From Planctomycetales bacterium (GTDB taxonomy: Bacteria; Planctomycetota; Planctomycetia; Isosphaerales; Isosphaeraceae), in contig DAHZZC010000686.1 in assembly GCA_027435495.1 (NCBI GenBank), forward strand, positions 1 to 10,374: a stretch of DNA of 10,374 bases, in the 5' to 3' direction. The notes below the pieces were generated by a model. It saw only the letters and a program-made list of their open reading frames with translations. It searched no databases and was not told the DNA's origin. The position numbers and the translations under genes are program-made. This document shows positions 1 through 6,894 of the stretch, in pieces. Positions within the stretch are counted from its first letter, which is position 1; every line of letters begins with the position of its first letter.

Positions 1-684
1 GAGCGGGCGCTGGGTCGCCGAAAGCCCGATTCGGACGAACCCCGACGGGTTGAGCGCCTCGAGCCGCTCCAGTAACAGGGCGAGGAAGACGCCGCGCTTG
101 TCGCCGCAGACGGCGTGGATTTCGTCGAGGATCACGTGCGAGACGCCGCGGAGGATCGCCCGAGCCCGGCTGGTCAGCATCAGGTGAAGCGATTCGGGCG
201 TGGTGATGAGGATGTCGGGCGGCTTGCGGACCATCTTCGCGCGGTCGGCGGCGGGCGTGTCTCCGCTCCGGACCCCCACCGAGAGCGGCGGGAGCGGCTC
301 GCCGATCTGTCGAGATTGCTCCAGGATGCCGTCGAGCGGGAATTGCAGGTTCCGGCCGATGTCCTGGTTGAGCGCCTTTAGCGGCGAGACATAGACGATC
401 CGGACGCCCTTCTCACACCGGGGGGTCTGCCAGAGATGATCGAGGGCCGCGAGGAATGCCGCGAGCGTCTTGCCCGAGCCGGTGGGCGCGACGATCAGCG
501 CGTTCCGGCCCGAGGCGATCTCCGGCCATCCCATCCGTTGCGGCGGGGTCGGCTCGCCGAACTGCTGACGGAACCATGAGGCCACCGCCGGGTGGAACCC
601 GTCGAGCCCGTCGCCGCCTCGATTGCCGCCGCCTCGCATGCGCCCGGGGCCCTCGCCGGAACCTCCTGAATCCTCGAAGGCCAT
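1..684 (-). CDS. lhr: Lhr-family DEAD/DEAH-box DNA helicase, N-terminal part (runs off window)
   Basis: The frame is open from ATG at 684 to the window edge (228 codons, no stop reached), so only the first RecA-like domain is present. Visible motifs are TPPQ (residues 46-49, Q-motif region), APTGSGKT (66-73, Walker A), SPLKALNQD (100-108, motif Ia), TTPESL (161-166, motif Ib), DEIH (187-190, Walker B) and SAT (222-224, motif III). The stretch around DEIHAVCGDKRGVFLALLLERL is characteristic of large Lhr superfamily 2 helicases, which unwind DNA 3' to 5' and act in repair. Full-length Lhr proteins are far longer (about 900-1500 aa), so the winged-helix and C-terminal parts lie outside. The first 25 residues are Gly/Arg/Glu-rich and poorly ordered-looking. 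An in-frame stop at 718-720 limits the start to ATG 684 or CTG 702. There is no clear Shine-Dalgarno; a palindrome sits there instead. Confidence 0.9.
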   Translation of the reverse strand, partial: MAFEDSGGSGEGPGRMRGGGNRGGDGLDGFHPAVASWFRQQFGEPTPPQRMGWPEIASGRNALIVAPTGSGKTLAAFLAALDHLWQTPRCEKGVRIVYVSPLKALNQDIGRNLQFPLDGILEQSRQIGEPLPPLSVGVRSGDTPAADRAKMVRKPPDILITTPESLHLMLTSRARAILRGVSHVILDEIHAVCGDKRGVFLALLLERLEALNPSGFVRIGLSATQRPL

Positions 685-686
685 TG

Positions 687-701
687 TGGCCGCCGCGGCC
701 A
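687..701. promoter_or_regulatory. Perfect inverted repeat directly upstream of the lhr start
   Basis: TGGCCGC and GCGGCCA flank a single central base, ending 2 bases before the lhr ATG at 684. It occupies the place where a ribosome binding site would be expected, and no purine-rich site is seen there. It could be an operator or an mRNA structure that limits translation initiation. G/C-rich palindromes also arise by chance in such DNA. Confidence 0.35.
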
Positions 702-835
702 GGCAATCGCAAGGGCTTCACTGTACTTGCGAATAGAACGGATTGCTCCGGCGCGGATCTGGTTGACCCGAATCGCGCGAACGGGCAGGACCGCCGCGAA
801 GCCGCGACCTCGCCGCTGGAAGGGAGGCGGAAGCT

Positions 836-1060
836 TCAACGTCCCGTCGCCTCATTTTCCAGGGCCCGCCCGATCATCGAACGAAGCAACTGGCCGACGC
901 TCTGCCCGCGCTGCTGGGAGAGCTCCATCAGATCGTTGGCCCATTGCGAGGGGATCAGCAGGCTCAGCTCGACGATGTCGTCAAGCCGCGGACTGCCCCG
1001 TTCCGCGGCACCGCCGTCGCGTCTCCAGGCTGACGGATGAATTGTCGTGCTTGTGGTCAT
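836..1060 (-). CDS. Small ribbon-helix-helix-like (CopG/Arc-type) protein
   Basis: This 74-residue protein starts at ATG 1060, with a GAGG ribosome binding site 7 bases upstream. After a charged, flexible N-terminus of about 27 residues comes VELSLLIP (likely the DNA-contacting beta strand). Next are a helix around SQWANDLMELSQQRG and a second helix SVGQLLRSMIGRALEN. This is the strand-helix-turn-helix layout of MetJ/Arc/CopG-type repressors, which bind DNA as dimers. No toxin gene is adjacent: lhr is downstream and the kinase gene upstream, both on the same strand. It may be a stand-alone regulator, possibly of its own operon. The fold is inferred from the pattern only, and a non-DNA-binding helical protein is possible. 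Confidence 0.6.
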   Translation of the reverse strand: MTTSTTIHPSAWRRDGGAAERGSPRLDDIVELSLLIPSQWANDLMELSQQRGQSVGQLLRSMIGRALENEATGR

Positions 1061-1139
1061 CGAAAAACCTCGCGTTTCAGGGGCCTGCCGCCATTGCGAC
1101 TGGCCGATCCGCCCACAATGGCAAAAGGCGTGCCGATCT

Positions 1140-2531
1140 TCAGGATCGGAAGACCAGGGCGATCACGACGACGGCGATGACGCCCGCGGCGATCGCGATC
1201 AGAGAGAACTGGAAGAGCCAGGTGGAATCGTCGGTGGACGACCTGGGTGGGGCCAACGGTGGGGCCGATCGGCGGGGCGCCTTGCCGTCGTGGGCCGGCG
1301 CGGGTCGAACGACGGCGGCGGCCGGCGGCGGCGGGAGCCGGTGCCTTGGCGCGGCCGAGGGTTCCGGATCGCCGAGCGTCCGGAGGGCGACGGCGTCTCG
1401 GATGTTCGAGTCATCGTGGTCGAAGAGCCGGAGGTCCTCCTCGTCCAGCTCCGGTGGCGGCGGCCGGAAGCTACGAGCGGCCTCGGCCTCGGCGCCGAGG
1501 ATCGCAAGGACGCGATGCGGATCCGTCCATCGGGCGAGGTCGGTGCGCAGCTCGGTGCAGTCCTGGTACCGCTCCTCGGGCTTCTTGTTCATCAGTTTGC
1601 GGACGATCGCCGCGAACGCCGACGGAACGCCCCGTGCCAGCGATTCCAGCGGCGGGGGATCCTCCATCCGCTGCTTGAAAATCTTGTTGATCATGTCGCC
1701 CCCCTCGAACGGTGCCCGGCCGGCGAGGGCGAAGTACAGCGTGCAGCCGGTGCTGTAGAGGTCGCTCCGACGGTCGGCCTTGCTGGCGTCGCCGAGTTGC
1801 TCGGGACTCGCGTAGTCGAGCGTCCCGAGGACGGTGTTGGCCCGGGTGAGTCCCTTCTCGTCGTCGAGGGCGCGCGCCAGGCCAAGGTCGAGCAGCTTGA
1901 CCTCGCCGTCGGGGGTAATCATCACGTTCGAGGGTTTGATGTCGCGGTGGATCAGCCCGGCGCGGTGGGCGGCGTCCAGGCCGTCGACCAGCTTGAGGAA
2001 CAGCCGGGCCGCATCGGGGACCCGGAGCGGCCCGCGCGACGGCCCTTTGACCAGGTCGAAAAGGCTCTCGCCGGGGATGTACTCCATCACCATGAAATGG
2101 ACGTCCCCCTCGGCGCCGACCGAGAGGGTCCGGGCGATGTTGGGGTGGTCACACCGCCGGGATAGGTCCATCTCGCGGCGGAAGCGGGCGAGGGCGTTCT
2201 CGTCCTCGGCGGCCCGGCGCGGGGGGAGGACCTTGATGGCGACGCGATCGCCGCGGTCGTTCTCGGCCAGGTAGACCTTCCCCATCCCGCCGGCTCCGAG
2301 CGGTTTGAGCAGGCGATAGCCGCCGAGGAAGAAGCCGCTGGTCTTGCCGGCGAGGAGCTTGCGCGCCTGGAAGGCGGTGAGGTGCTTTTCCTGGATCAGC
2401 CGGCGTGCCAGGGCGACGGCCTCACCATCGGGCGGCGACGGCGGGATCTCGGACCGCACCCGGTCGACCGTCTCCGTCGGGACCAGGCCCGACCTGACCA
2501 CGTTCGCCGCGAAGTCCTCCAGGCGGGGCAT
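1140..2531 (-). CDS. Membrane-anchored Hanks-type serine/threonine protein kinase
   Basis: This 463-aa protein phosphorylates Ser/Thr of partner proteins using ATP. An N-terminal helical segment (about 1-68) of the type often seen in planctomycete kinases precedes the kinase domain (about 72-335). That domain has the glycine loop GAGGMG (79-84), catalytic Lys100 in VAIKVLPP, HRDIKPSN (195-202, catalytic Asp197), DLG at 215-217 in place of DFG, and ASPEQ (241-245). All key catalytic residues are present, so it should be active. A Pro/Ala/Arg-rich linker (about 352-435) leads to one hydrophobic helix (about 439-461), leaving just FRS outside. The kinase therefore faces the cytoplasm as a tail-anchored protein with no extracellular sensor. 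It lies 77 bp downstream of the PP2C gene on the same strand, forming a kinase/phosphatase pair. The ATG at 2531 has no strong ribosome binding site; a hairpin lies just upstream. Confidence 0.93.
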   Translation of the reverse strand: MPRLEDFAANVVRSGLVPTETVDRVRSEIPPSPPDGEAVALARRLIQEKHLTAFQARKLLAGKTSGFFLGGYRLLKPLGAGGMGKVYLAENDRGDRVAIKVLPPRRAAEDENALARFRREMDLSRRCDHPNIARTLSVGAEGDVHFMVMEYIPGESLFDLVKGPSRGPLRVPDAARLFLKLVDGLDAAHRAGLIHRDIKPSNVMITPDGEVKLLDLGLARALDDEKGLTRANTVLGTLDYASPEQLGDASKADRRSDLYSTGCTLYFALAGRAPFEGGDMINKIFKQRMEDPPPLESLARGVPSAFAAIVRKLMNKKPEERYQDCTELRTDLARWTDPHRVLAILGAEAEAARSFRPPPPELDEEDLRLFDHDDSNIRDAVALRTLGDPEPSAAPRHRLPPPPAAAVVRPAPAHDGKAPRRSAPPLAPPRSSTDDSTWLFQFSLIAIAAGVIAVVVIALVFRS

Positions 2532-2541
2532 GCTCTGGGTG

Positions 2542-2560
2542 GCCCCGGTCGTGCCGGGGC
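2542..2560 (-). promoter_or_regulatory. Perfect hairpin between the PP2C gene and the kinase start
   Basis: GCCCCGG and CCGGGGC form a 7-bp perfect stem with a 5-base loop. It lies in the 77-bp gap after the PP2C stop and 10 bases before the kinase ATG. There is no U-tract in the minus-strand transcript, so it is not a classical intrinsic terminator. Its position suggests control of kinase translation, partial termination, or RNA processing that sets kinase:phosphatase levels. That role is inference. Confidence 0.45.
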
Positions 2561-2608
2561 AGCAGGGGGACAGGGAATCCAGCCGGGCCGGGCCGGGACC
2601 GGGGACGG

Positions 2609-3607
2609 TCAGGAGGCCGGCTCGGTGGGCGGCTCGGACGGCGTGGGCGACGGTACAACTGTCGCCGGCTGCTGCGAGACCGCGTGGACCACCAGGCAGG
2701 TCACGTTATCCTTCGAATCATTCGCCAGCGCCATATCCTTGAGCCGGTCGGCGGCCACCTGGGGGTCGTCGACCGTCGCCAGGACCTGCTTCAATTCCGG
2801 GTCGGAGACCACACCGGTGAGCCCGTCACTGGCCATCAGAAGCCGATCGCCCGGACGGACATCCAGCACCCGGACATCCTCTGGGCCGCCGCGTGCGTCC
2901 TTGCTCCCGAGATAAAGATAGAGCACGTTCTTGAACTTGTGGGTCGGCAATTCCTCGGGCGTGATGGTCCCGGCCTCGACCAGCGCATCGGCCAGCGAGT
3001 GGTCCTTGGTCAGACGTTCGAGCCGGCCGTCACGCAGGCGATAGGCGCGCGAGTCGCCGATCCCGGCGACGTACACCCGATCGCTCCGGAATAACGCCAG
3101 CACGACCGTGGTCCCCATGTTGTTGAATTCGCTGACCGCTCCCGAACTGCCCAGAATCTCCTGGTTGACCTCGGCGACGGCCTCGCGGATCGCCTCCTTG
3201 ACCCGGCTCGGCTCGATCTCGTTGGCGGCGAGCCGGCGCGGGATCGCGCGGGGGATCAACTCGACAGCCATCAAGCTGGCCTGCTCGCCCGCCTGTTGAC
3301 CCCCCATCCCGTCGGCAACGATGAACAGGCTGGGCGGTTCGAGCGTCATCGCCGCCATCTCGGAGTGGCTGTCGGTGGTGCTGTCGTGACGGACCGACCG
3401 CCGCCCGGGGACGTAGAAATTATCCTCGTTGTGCTCGCGATAATTGCCACGGACCGAGACCACACCCACCCGGAGCTTGAGCTGACCGGGCAAGAGGGTG
3501 AACGACGAGAGCGTGGCGAACTCCTCCGTCGCCTCGGGATCGACGAGATCCCGGCTCTTGCCGGTCACCTGACCCCACCATGTCCGGATTCGCGAAAGCC
3601 AGCTCAC
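2609..3607 (-). CDS. PP2C-family serine/threonine phosphatase
   Basis: This metal-dependent phosphatase removes phosphate from Ser/Thr residues and is the natural opponent of the kinase just downstream. With a GTG start at 3607 it has 332 residues. Motifs in order are RGNYREHNEDNF (NED about 60-62, metal ligand), VADGMGG (99-103), GTTVVL, GIGDSRAYRL (184-189), KDHSL, ASDGLTG (260-265) and DNVT (300-303). The catalytic set is complete. A basic segment at the start and a Pro/Ser/Thr tail of about 20 residues flank the domain; no membrane helix is seen. The GTG is preferred because a purine-rich AAGGG/AGG stretch lies about 8-12 bases upstream. An in-frame ATG at 3769 would add 54 residues that only translate the heptamer repeat and overlap the upstream gene's stop. 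Confidence 0.92.
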   Translation of the reverse strand: MSWLSRIRTWWGQVTGKSRDLVDPEATEEFATLSSFTLLPGQLKLRVGVVSVRGNYREHNEDNFYVPGRRSVRHDSTTDSHSEMAAMTLEPPSLFIVADGMGGQQAGEQASLMAVELIPRAIPRRLAANEIEPSRVKEAIREAVAEVNQEILGSSGAVSEFNNMGTTVVLALFRSDRVYVAGIGDSRAYRLRDGRLERLTKDHSLADALVEAGTITPEELPTHKFKNVLYLYLGSKDARGGPEDVRVLDVRPGDRLLMASDGLTGVVSDPELKQVLATVDDPQVAADRLKDMALANDSKDNVTCLVVHAVSQQPATVVPSPTPSEPPTEPAS

Positions 3608-3718
3608 CGCACGCCTACCCTTCGGACTCGCCGGCGGCCCGGGGACCGTCGAGGCGCCCCCTCGGGACACCCTCGCGCCAGGTCGCTCGCCGGGGATCGG
3701 GATGGCCGCCCCGGCGAT

Positions 3719-3753
3719 GAACAACGCACATCGGACAACCGACAACGGACAAA
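3719..3753. repeat. Short tandem heptamer repeat, consensus GGACAAC
   Basis: Five consecutive 7-base units are present. The last three (3733-3753) are near-perfect: GGACAAC, CGACAAC, GGACAAA. The first two (3719-3732) are degenerate. The array ends 2 bases from the stop codon of the PIG-L gene and lies in the 148-bp gap before the PP2C gene. It is AC-rich and stands out from the G/C-rich surroundings. Function is unknown. Confidence 0.7.
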
Positions 3754-3755
3754 GC

Positions 3756-4502
3756 CTAGGTTCGGGCATGGGCCGGGCTGGCCCATCGCATCAGGTCGTC
3801 GACGCCGACGGAGCGGTACGTCATGAACAGCTCGCCCGCCTCGAAGCCAGCCGTCAACCCGTGGTAGCGGTTCATGGTCTCGACGGCCCGGAAGATCCCG
3901 GCCTTGCTCGCGGGGAACTGGGTCTGGTAGCACCGGATCGCCTCGAGCTTGACATCCAGCGTCGGCCCGATATCGGCGATAATGTACCCGGACGCCTCCG
4001 GCAAGTCCAACCCGTGCAGCGCGATCGGGAAGCTCAACTGATTGGAAATCGTATGGGTCGGCAGGCCGTCGAAGTGTTCGTCCCACTTCGTCAACCGGCT
4101 ATAGAATACGGCGGCGTCGGTGATCAGCATCGCCTGGTAGTGATCGGGCGAAGCAAGCACGGTCTTTCCCCCGAATCCGAGCACCACCTTGGGACGATAC
4201 CTGCGGAACACCTTGGCCAGCTCCACCCTCGCCTCGAACGTATCGAAGAGCCGGCGGTTCGGGAGGTTCAGGTTGATCCGACGGACCACGCCCAGCACCG
4301 CGCCGGCGCGCTGCGCCTCCTCAAGCCGGACGTCCGGCCCGGGTGAGTGCGGGGTCGGCTCGCCGTCGGTCAGATCGACGATCCCGACGGCGTACCCCTT
4401 GCGGACCAGCCGGGCCAGTGTCCCGCCGCAGGCGATCTCCACATCGTCCGGATGCGCGCCCACGGCGATAAGGTCCAGCTCCGGCTCCTGCGTCTCCGCC
4501 AT
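3756..4502 (-). CDS. PIG-L/LmbE-family deacetylase, BshB1-like
   Basis: This 248-aa enzyme of the zinc-dependent N-acetylglucosaminyl deacetylase family has the N-terminal Rossmann-like core and AHPDD (16-20; His17 and Asp20 zinc ligands, neighbouring Asp19 the general base). Further along are GGTLARL, DLTDGEPT, and SPDH (118-121), where His121 is the third zinc ligand. The first residue of the usual HPDH motif is Ser here. The segments around KLEAIRCYQTQF and the C-terminal GELFMTYRSVGVDDL fit the BshB1 branch, which deacetylates GlcNAc-malate in bacillithiol synthesis. No bshA or bshC is in the window, so the substrate is unproven and other sugar-lipid or thiol precursors are possible. Start ATG 4502 has AGAGG close upstream. 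It is a cytoplasmic enzyme on the same strand as the PP2C/kinase pair. Confidence 0.85.
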   Translation of the reverse strand: MAETQEPELDLIAVGAHPDDVEIACGGTLARLVRKGYAVGIVDLTDGEPTPHSPGPDVRLEEAQRAGAVLGVVRRINLNLPNRRLFDTFEARVELAKVFRRYRPKVVLGFGGKTVLASPDHYQAMLITDAAVFYSRLTKWDEHFDGLPTHTISNQLSFPIALHGLDLPEASGYIIADIGPTLDVKLEAIRCYQTQFPASKAGIFRAVETMNRYHGLTAGFEAGELFMTYRSVGVDDLMRWASPAHART

Positions 4503-4565
4503 GCGCCTCTTGACCTCTCGTACCGGCGGGATGCGGCCCGGCCTCCACGGCCGCCAAGCCCGCGA

Positions 4566-4925
4566 TCAATCGACCGTACCCTCATCGCGCCCAACGCGAC
4601 CTACCCCCGAGCTGACCAGCGCGGAAACCCGGAACGACAGGCTACCGGCCCCCGGGAAGATCTGCAAATCCTCAACATCGGCCCGGCCACCGCCTTTGAA
4701 GACGGCCGCCAGCCGGAGTCCGCCGACCTGTTCCTCGATCCCGTCCAGCAGGCCGAACATCTGGCCGTCGACGATCTCTTCATAGCCCTCGAACAGCTCG
4801 CGGATCGGCCCGGGCATCCGCCCCACGTCCGCCGTCCCGACATACCGATCGCCCCGGCGCTCGACCTCACCGGTCGCCACGGCCTTCCCTTCCCGATCGA
4901 CGATCGTCACGAACTGGCGTGGCAT
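4566..4925 (-). CDS. Conserved-looking hypothetical protein, second gene of a tight pair
   Basis: This 119-residue acidic protein is not recognised. Its N-terminus (FVTIVDREGKAVATGEVERRGDRYVGTADV) reads as a run of beta strands. A helix-rich middle follows (about 38-66, around IRELFEGYEEIVDGQMFGLLDGIEEQV), then more strands (RLAAVFKG, DVEDLQIFP, SLSFRVSALV). There is no signal peptide or membrane helix. The ATG at 4925 lies 3 bases after the stop of the preceding gene, with GGGGGAG about 7 bases upstream inside that gene's end, so the two should be translationally coupled. Such a small acidic partner behind another small gene resembles antitoxin or immunity gene layouts, but nothing in the residues proves this. 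Confidence 0.75.
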   Translation of the reverse strand: MPRQFVTIVDREGKAVATGEVERRGDRYVGTADVGRMPGPIRELFEGYEEIVDGQMFGLLDGIEEQVGGLRLAAVFKGGGRADVEDLQIFPGAGSLSFRVSALVSSGVGRVGRDEGTVD

Positions 4926-4928
4926 GAT

Positions 4929-5243
4929 TCACTCCCCCAGCATACTGTCGACGAAAGCCTCGGAGAGCCGCCCAAGATTCACCTCGCTGAAGCCCGAGGC
5001 GCCTTCCGGATGGACGATCCGATGGTGGTTCGGGAACTTCCGGGTCGGGTCCGGGACCAGCCCGAATCCCGCCCCTCGGAGGGCCTCCTCGGTCGCCGAG
5101 CCCACGATCCTCGATGCCTTGTGCAGCCTCGCAGCGCCCGGGAAGGCCGACTTCACCTGTTCGGCAGCCTGGGCAGGCGTCCCCCCTTTCAGGACGGAGA
5201 TACCGGGCGGCTCCAGACGGGACTCGGCCGGCTTCAGCCGCAA
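4929..5243 (-). CDS. Unrecognised small protein, first gene of the pair, start unclear
   Basis: From TTG 5243 the protein has 104 residues. Its C-terminal half contains distinctive segments: GISVLKGGTPAQAAEQVKSAFP, IVGSATEEALRGAGFGLVPDPTRKFPNHHRIVHPEG and GFSEVNLGRLSEAF. The NHHRIVH cluster with the preceding DPTR is rich in possible catalytic or metal-binding residues. The TTG start is doubtful: the same frame stays open upstream to a stop at 5421-5423, and codons 5244-5420 keep the G/C third-position bias of real coding sequence, yet hold no ATG, GTG, TTG or CTG. The gene may therefore use a rare start, be frameshifted, or be the remnant of a longer protein of up to about 160 residues. It is tightly linked to the next gene, with a 3-base gap. 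Function unknown. Confidence 0.6.
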   Translation of the reverse strand: MRLKPAESRLEPPGISVLKGGTPAQAAEQVKSAFPGAARLHKASRIVGSATEEALRGAGFGLVPDPTRKFPNHHRIVHPEGASGFSEVNLGRLSEAFVDSMLGE

Positions 5244-5502
5244 ATTCTCGACAATCCCGCCGCCGATCCTGTGGATCTCGCAGTCGGCCCGACCGGCCGG
5301 CGCCGACCCCTGGATCTCTGGCGAGCCCTTCGAGCCATTATGCGCGAGATCGCCGCCCCTGTCGCCATCACCGATCCGGCACGTGACAAATCCCTCCGCG
5401 ATCCGCTCGGATCGTCGCCGCTAGTATTCAATCTAGTCGACTCGTCACCCCTCCACAACAGCCCATACCCGTCCCGCGTGCCCGACGATCGGCCCAGCCC
5501 GT
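5244..5502 (-). other. Open, coding-like stretch without a start codon, then a short spacer
   Basis: Between the cobL stop and the TTG of the small gene there are 259 bases. Positions 5244-5420 continue the small gene's reading frame on the minus strand with clear G/C bias at third codon positions (about 42 of 53 codons by hand count) but no usual start codon. Positions 5424-5502 hold an A/T-richer patch around 5421-5440 that could be a promoter, though no convincing pair of hexamers is visible. No RNA gene is seen. Confidence 0.45.
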
Positions 5503-6855
5503 TCAATCGACCGCCGGCTCCCCTTTGGTGACCGTCAGGAGAAACGTCGGCGGGATCGCCTCGAATCGAAGCCGGTCCATCTGCTCGATCCCCCGGGCGA
5601 TCGTCACGTTCCAGACCGAGACCGTGCCAGCCATCGCCTTGAGAGCCTGGTAGGCCGAGGCCAGACCCTCGATCGTCGCCACGTTCACCGCGATCGACCC
5701 GCCCGAGACAAGGCGATCGTAAGCGGCGCCGAGGACGGGCTCGACCTGCCGCCCGGTCCCACCCACGAAAACCGCGTCGGGATCGGGCAGACCGGCGAGG
5801 ATCTCGGGCGCCCGGCCGACGACGGTCCGGACGTTCGGCACGCCGAACGACTCGGCATTGGCCTGGATCAGCGCCACGTCGGCCGGCTCGGGCTCGATCG
5901 CGTAGACAACCCCCTGATGGGCCAGTTGCGCCGCCTCGATCGCGACGGCACCTGACCCGGCGCCGATGTCCCAGACGACGCTCGTCGGCCGAATGTCAAG
6001 CTGCGCCAGCGCGATCGCCCGGACCTCGGCCTGGGTAATCAGCCCACGCTTCGGCAGGGACTGTGCGAAGGCGTCGTCGGGATTGCCGAAGAGTCGATGC
6101 CGGCGTCCTCCCATCGCCCGATCCGGGCGGTTGGGTTTCCGGATCAGGATCACGACGTTGAGCGAGTGGAACTCCATCGCGGCCAGGTCGGTCAACTCGC
6201 CCTGGGTGACTCGCTCATCCGGCGAGCCGAGGTTCTCGCAGACATACGCGCGGAAGTAGTCGATCCCGCGGTCGAGAAGTTCTCGGGCGAGCCTCGACGG
6301 CGGGCAGTCGTCGCTGGAGAAAACGCCCACCTTCTCGGCGATCCGGATCCGGTCGACGACCGATTCGATCGGTCGTCCGGCGAGGCTGGTCAAATAGGCG
6401 TCGTCCCAACTCTCCTTGATCCGGGCGAAGGCCAACTGCATGCTGCTGACGTGCGGGACGACCTCGAACTGGTCCTTGCCGATCCGGTCGCAGAGATACC
6501 GGGCGACGCCGTAAAACAGCGGATCGCCGCCGCTGACCAGCACCGGCCGTCGGGCGTTGAGGGCCTCGCGGACCTGCCGGAGGGCGAGGCTCATGTCGGC
6601 CTCGAGTGGCTCCTTGCGACCGGGGAACGCGTCCAGGAGTCCCAGCACGGTCGGCGGGCCGAGGATGAGATCGGACTCGGCGAGGGTCCGCCGCGCCGAC
6701 TCGGTCAGCCCGGCCGGTCCGTCGTCGCCGATCCCCAGGATCACCAGCCTCGATCGGGCCTCGCTCACCGTCGGCGTCCTCTTCTTCTTCGGTTTGGGCG
6801 CGGTCCCATGCGCCGCCATCCAGTCCCTGGCCACGCGGGCGGGAATCGGCCACAT
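5503..6855 (-). CDS. cobL: Fused precorrin-6Y C5,15-methyltransferase (decarboxylating), CbiE-CbiT
   Basis: This 450-aa cytoplasmic enzyme of cobalamin synthesis methylates C5 and C15 of the precorrin ring using S-adenosylmethionine and decarboxylates the C12 acetate. The N-terminal CbiE half (about 35-240) is a tetrapyrrole methylase with LVILGIGDDG (37-46) and SGGDPLFYG (108-116). The CbiT half (about 265-450) is a Rossmann methyltransferase with WDIGAGSGAVAIEAA (295-309), YAIEPEP and FVGGTG (363-368). The length fits fused CobL apart from a basic N-terminal extension of about 30 residues (KPKKKR at 21-26). ATG 6855 is chosen because GGGGGGAGGG lies 5 bases upstream; GTG at residue 30 is an alternative. 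No other cob/cbi gene is in the window, so cobL is separated from its pathway here. Confidence 0.93.
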   Translation of the reverse strand: MWPIPARVARDWMAAHGTAPKPKKKRTPTVSEARSRLVILGIGDDGPAGLTESARRTLAESDLILGPPTVLGLLDAFPGRKEPLEADMSLALRQVREALNARRPVLVSGGDPLFYGVARYLCDRIGKDQFEVVPHVSSMQLAFARIKESWDDAYLTSLAGRPIESVVDRIRIAEKVGVFSSDDCPPSRLARELLDRGIDYFRAYVCENLGSPDERVTQGELTDLAAMEFHSLNVVILIRKPNRPDRAMGGRRHRLFGNPDDAFAQSLPKRGLITQAEVRAIALAQLDIRPTSVVWDIGAGSGAVAIEAAQLAHQGVVYAIEPEPADVALIQANAESFGVPNVRTVVGRAPEILAGLPDPDAVFVGGTGRQVEPVLGAAYDRLVSGGSIAVNVATIEGLASAYQALKAMAGTVSVWNVTIARGIEQMDRLRFEAIPPTFLLTVTKGEPAVD

Positions 6856-6860
6856 TCTAA

Positions 6861-6870
6861 CCCTCCCCCC
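6861..6870 (-). promoter_or_regulatory. Strong ribosome binding site of cobL
   Basis: Minus-strand GGGGGGAGGG ends 5 bases before ATG 6855. It supports the long form of the protein with the basic N-terminal extension over the internal GTG at residue 30. Confidence 0.7.
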
Positions 6871-6882
6871 GGCGTCAAGCTA

Positions 6883-6894
6883 GCGCGATCGCGC
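6883..6894. promoter_or_regulatory. Perfect 12-bp palindrome in the cobL leader
   Basis: GCGCGATCGCGC is self-complementary and lies 27 bases upstream of the cobL ATG. It contains the octamer GCGATCGC and the hexamer CGATCG, which is abundant in 1188-6895. It may be an operator, or just one more copy of this genome-wide favoured word. Confidence 0.3.

Noticed and set aside
495..839. Minus-strand open frame of 114 codons overlapping the lhr start
   Set aside because: It lies out of frame with the helicase motifs, which extend unbroken from 684 to the window edge; the spacer 685-835 shows no other coding signal.
727..2165. Long plus-strand open frames opposite the small RHH-like gene and the kinase
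   Set aside because: They are antisense shadows of high-GC coding sequence; the translations are Arg/Gly/Ala-rich without recognisable domains, whereas the minus strand encodes a clear kinase.
3608..3769. N-terminal extension of the PP2C protein from ATG 3769, giving a hydrophobic leader
   Set aside because: The extra 54 residues translate the heptamer repeat and spacer and overlap the PIG-L stop; GTG 3607 has a ribosome-site-like stretch and begins the family-like sequence.
5234..5506. Minus-strand 90-codon frame between cobL and the small gene
   Set aside because: It is Arg/Ser-rich and out of phase with the frame that continues into the conserved-looking small protein and that has better third-position bias.
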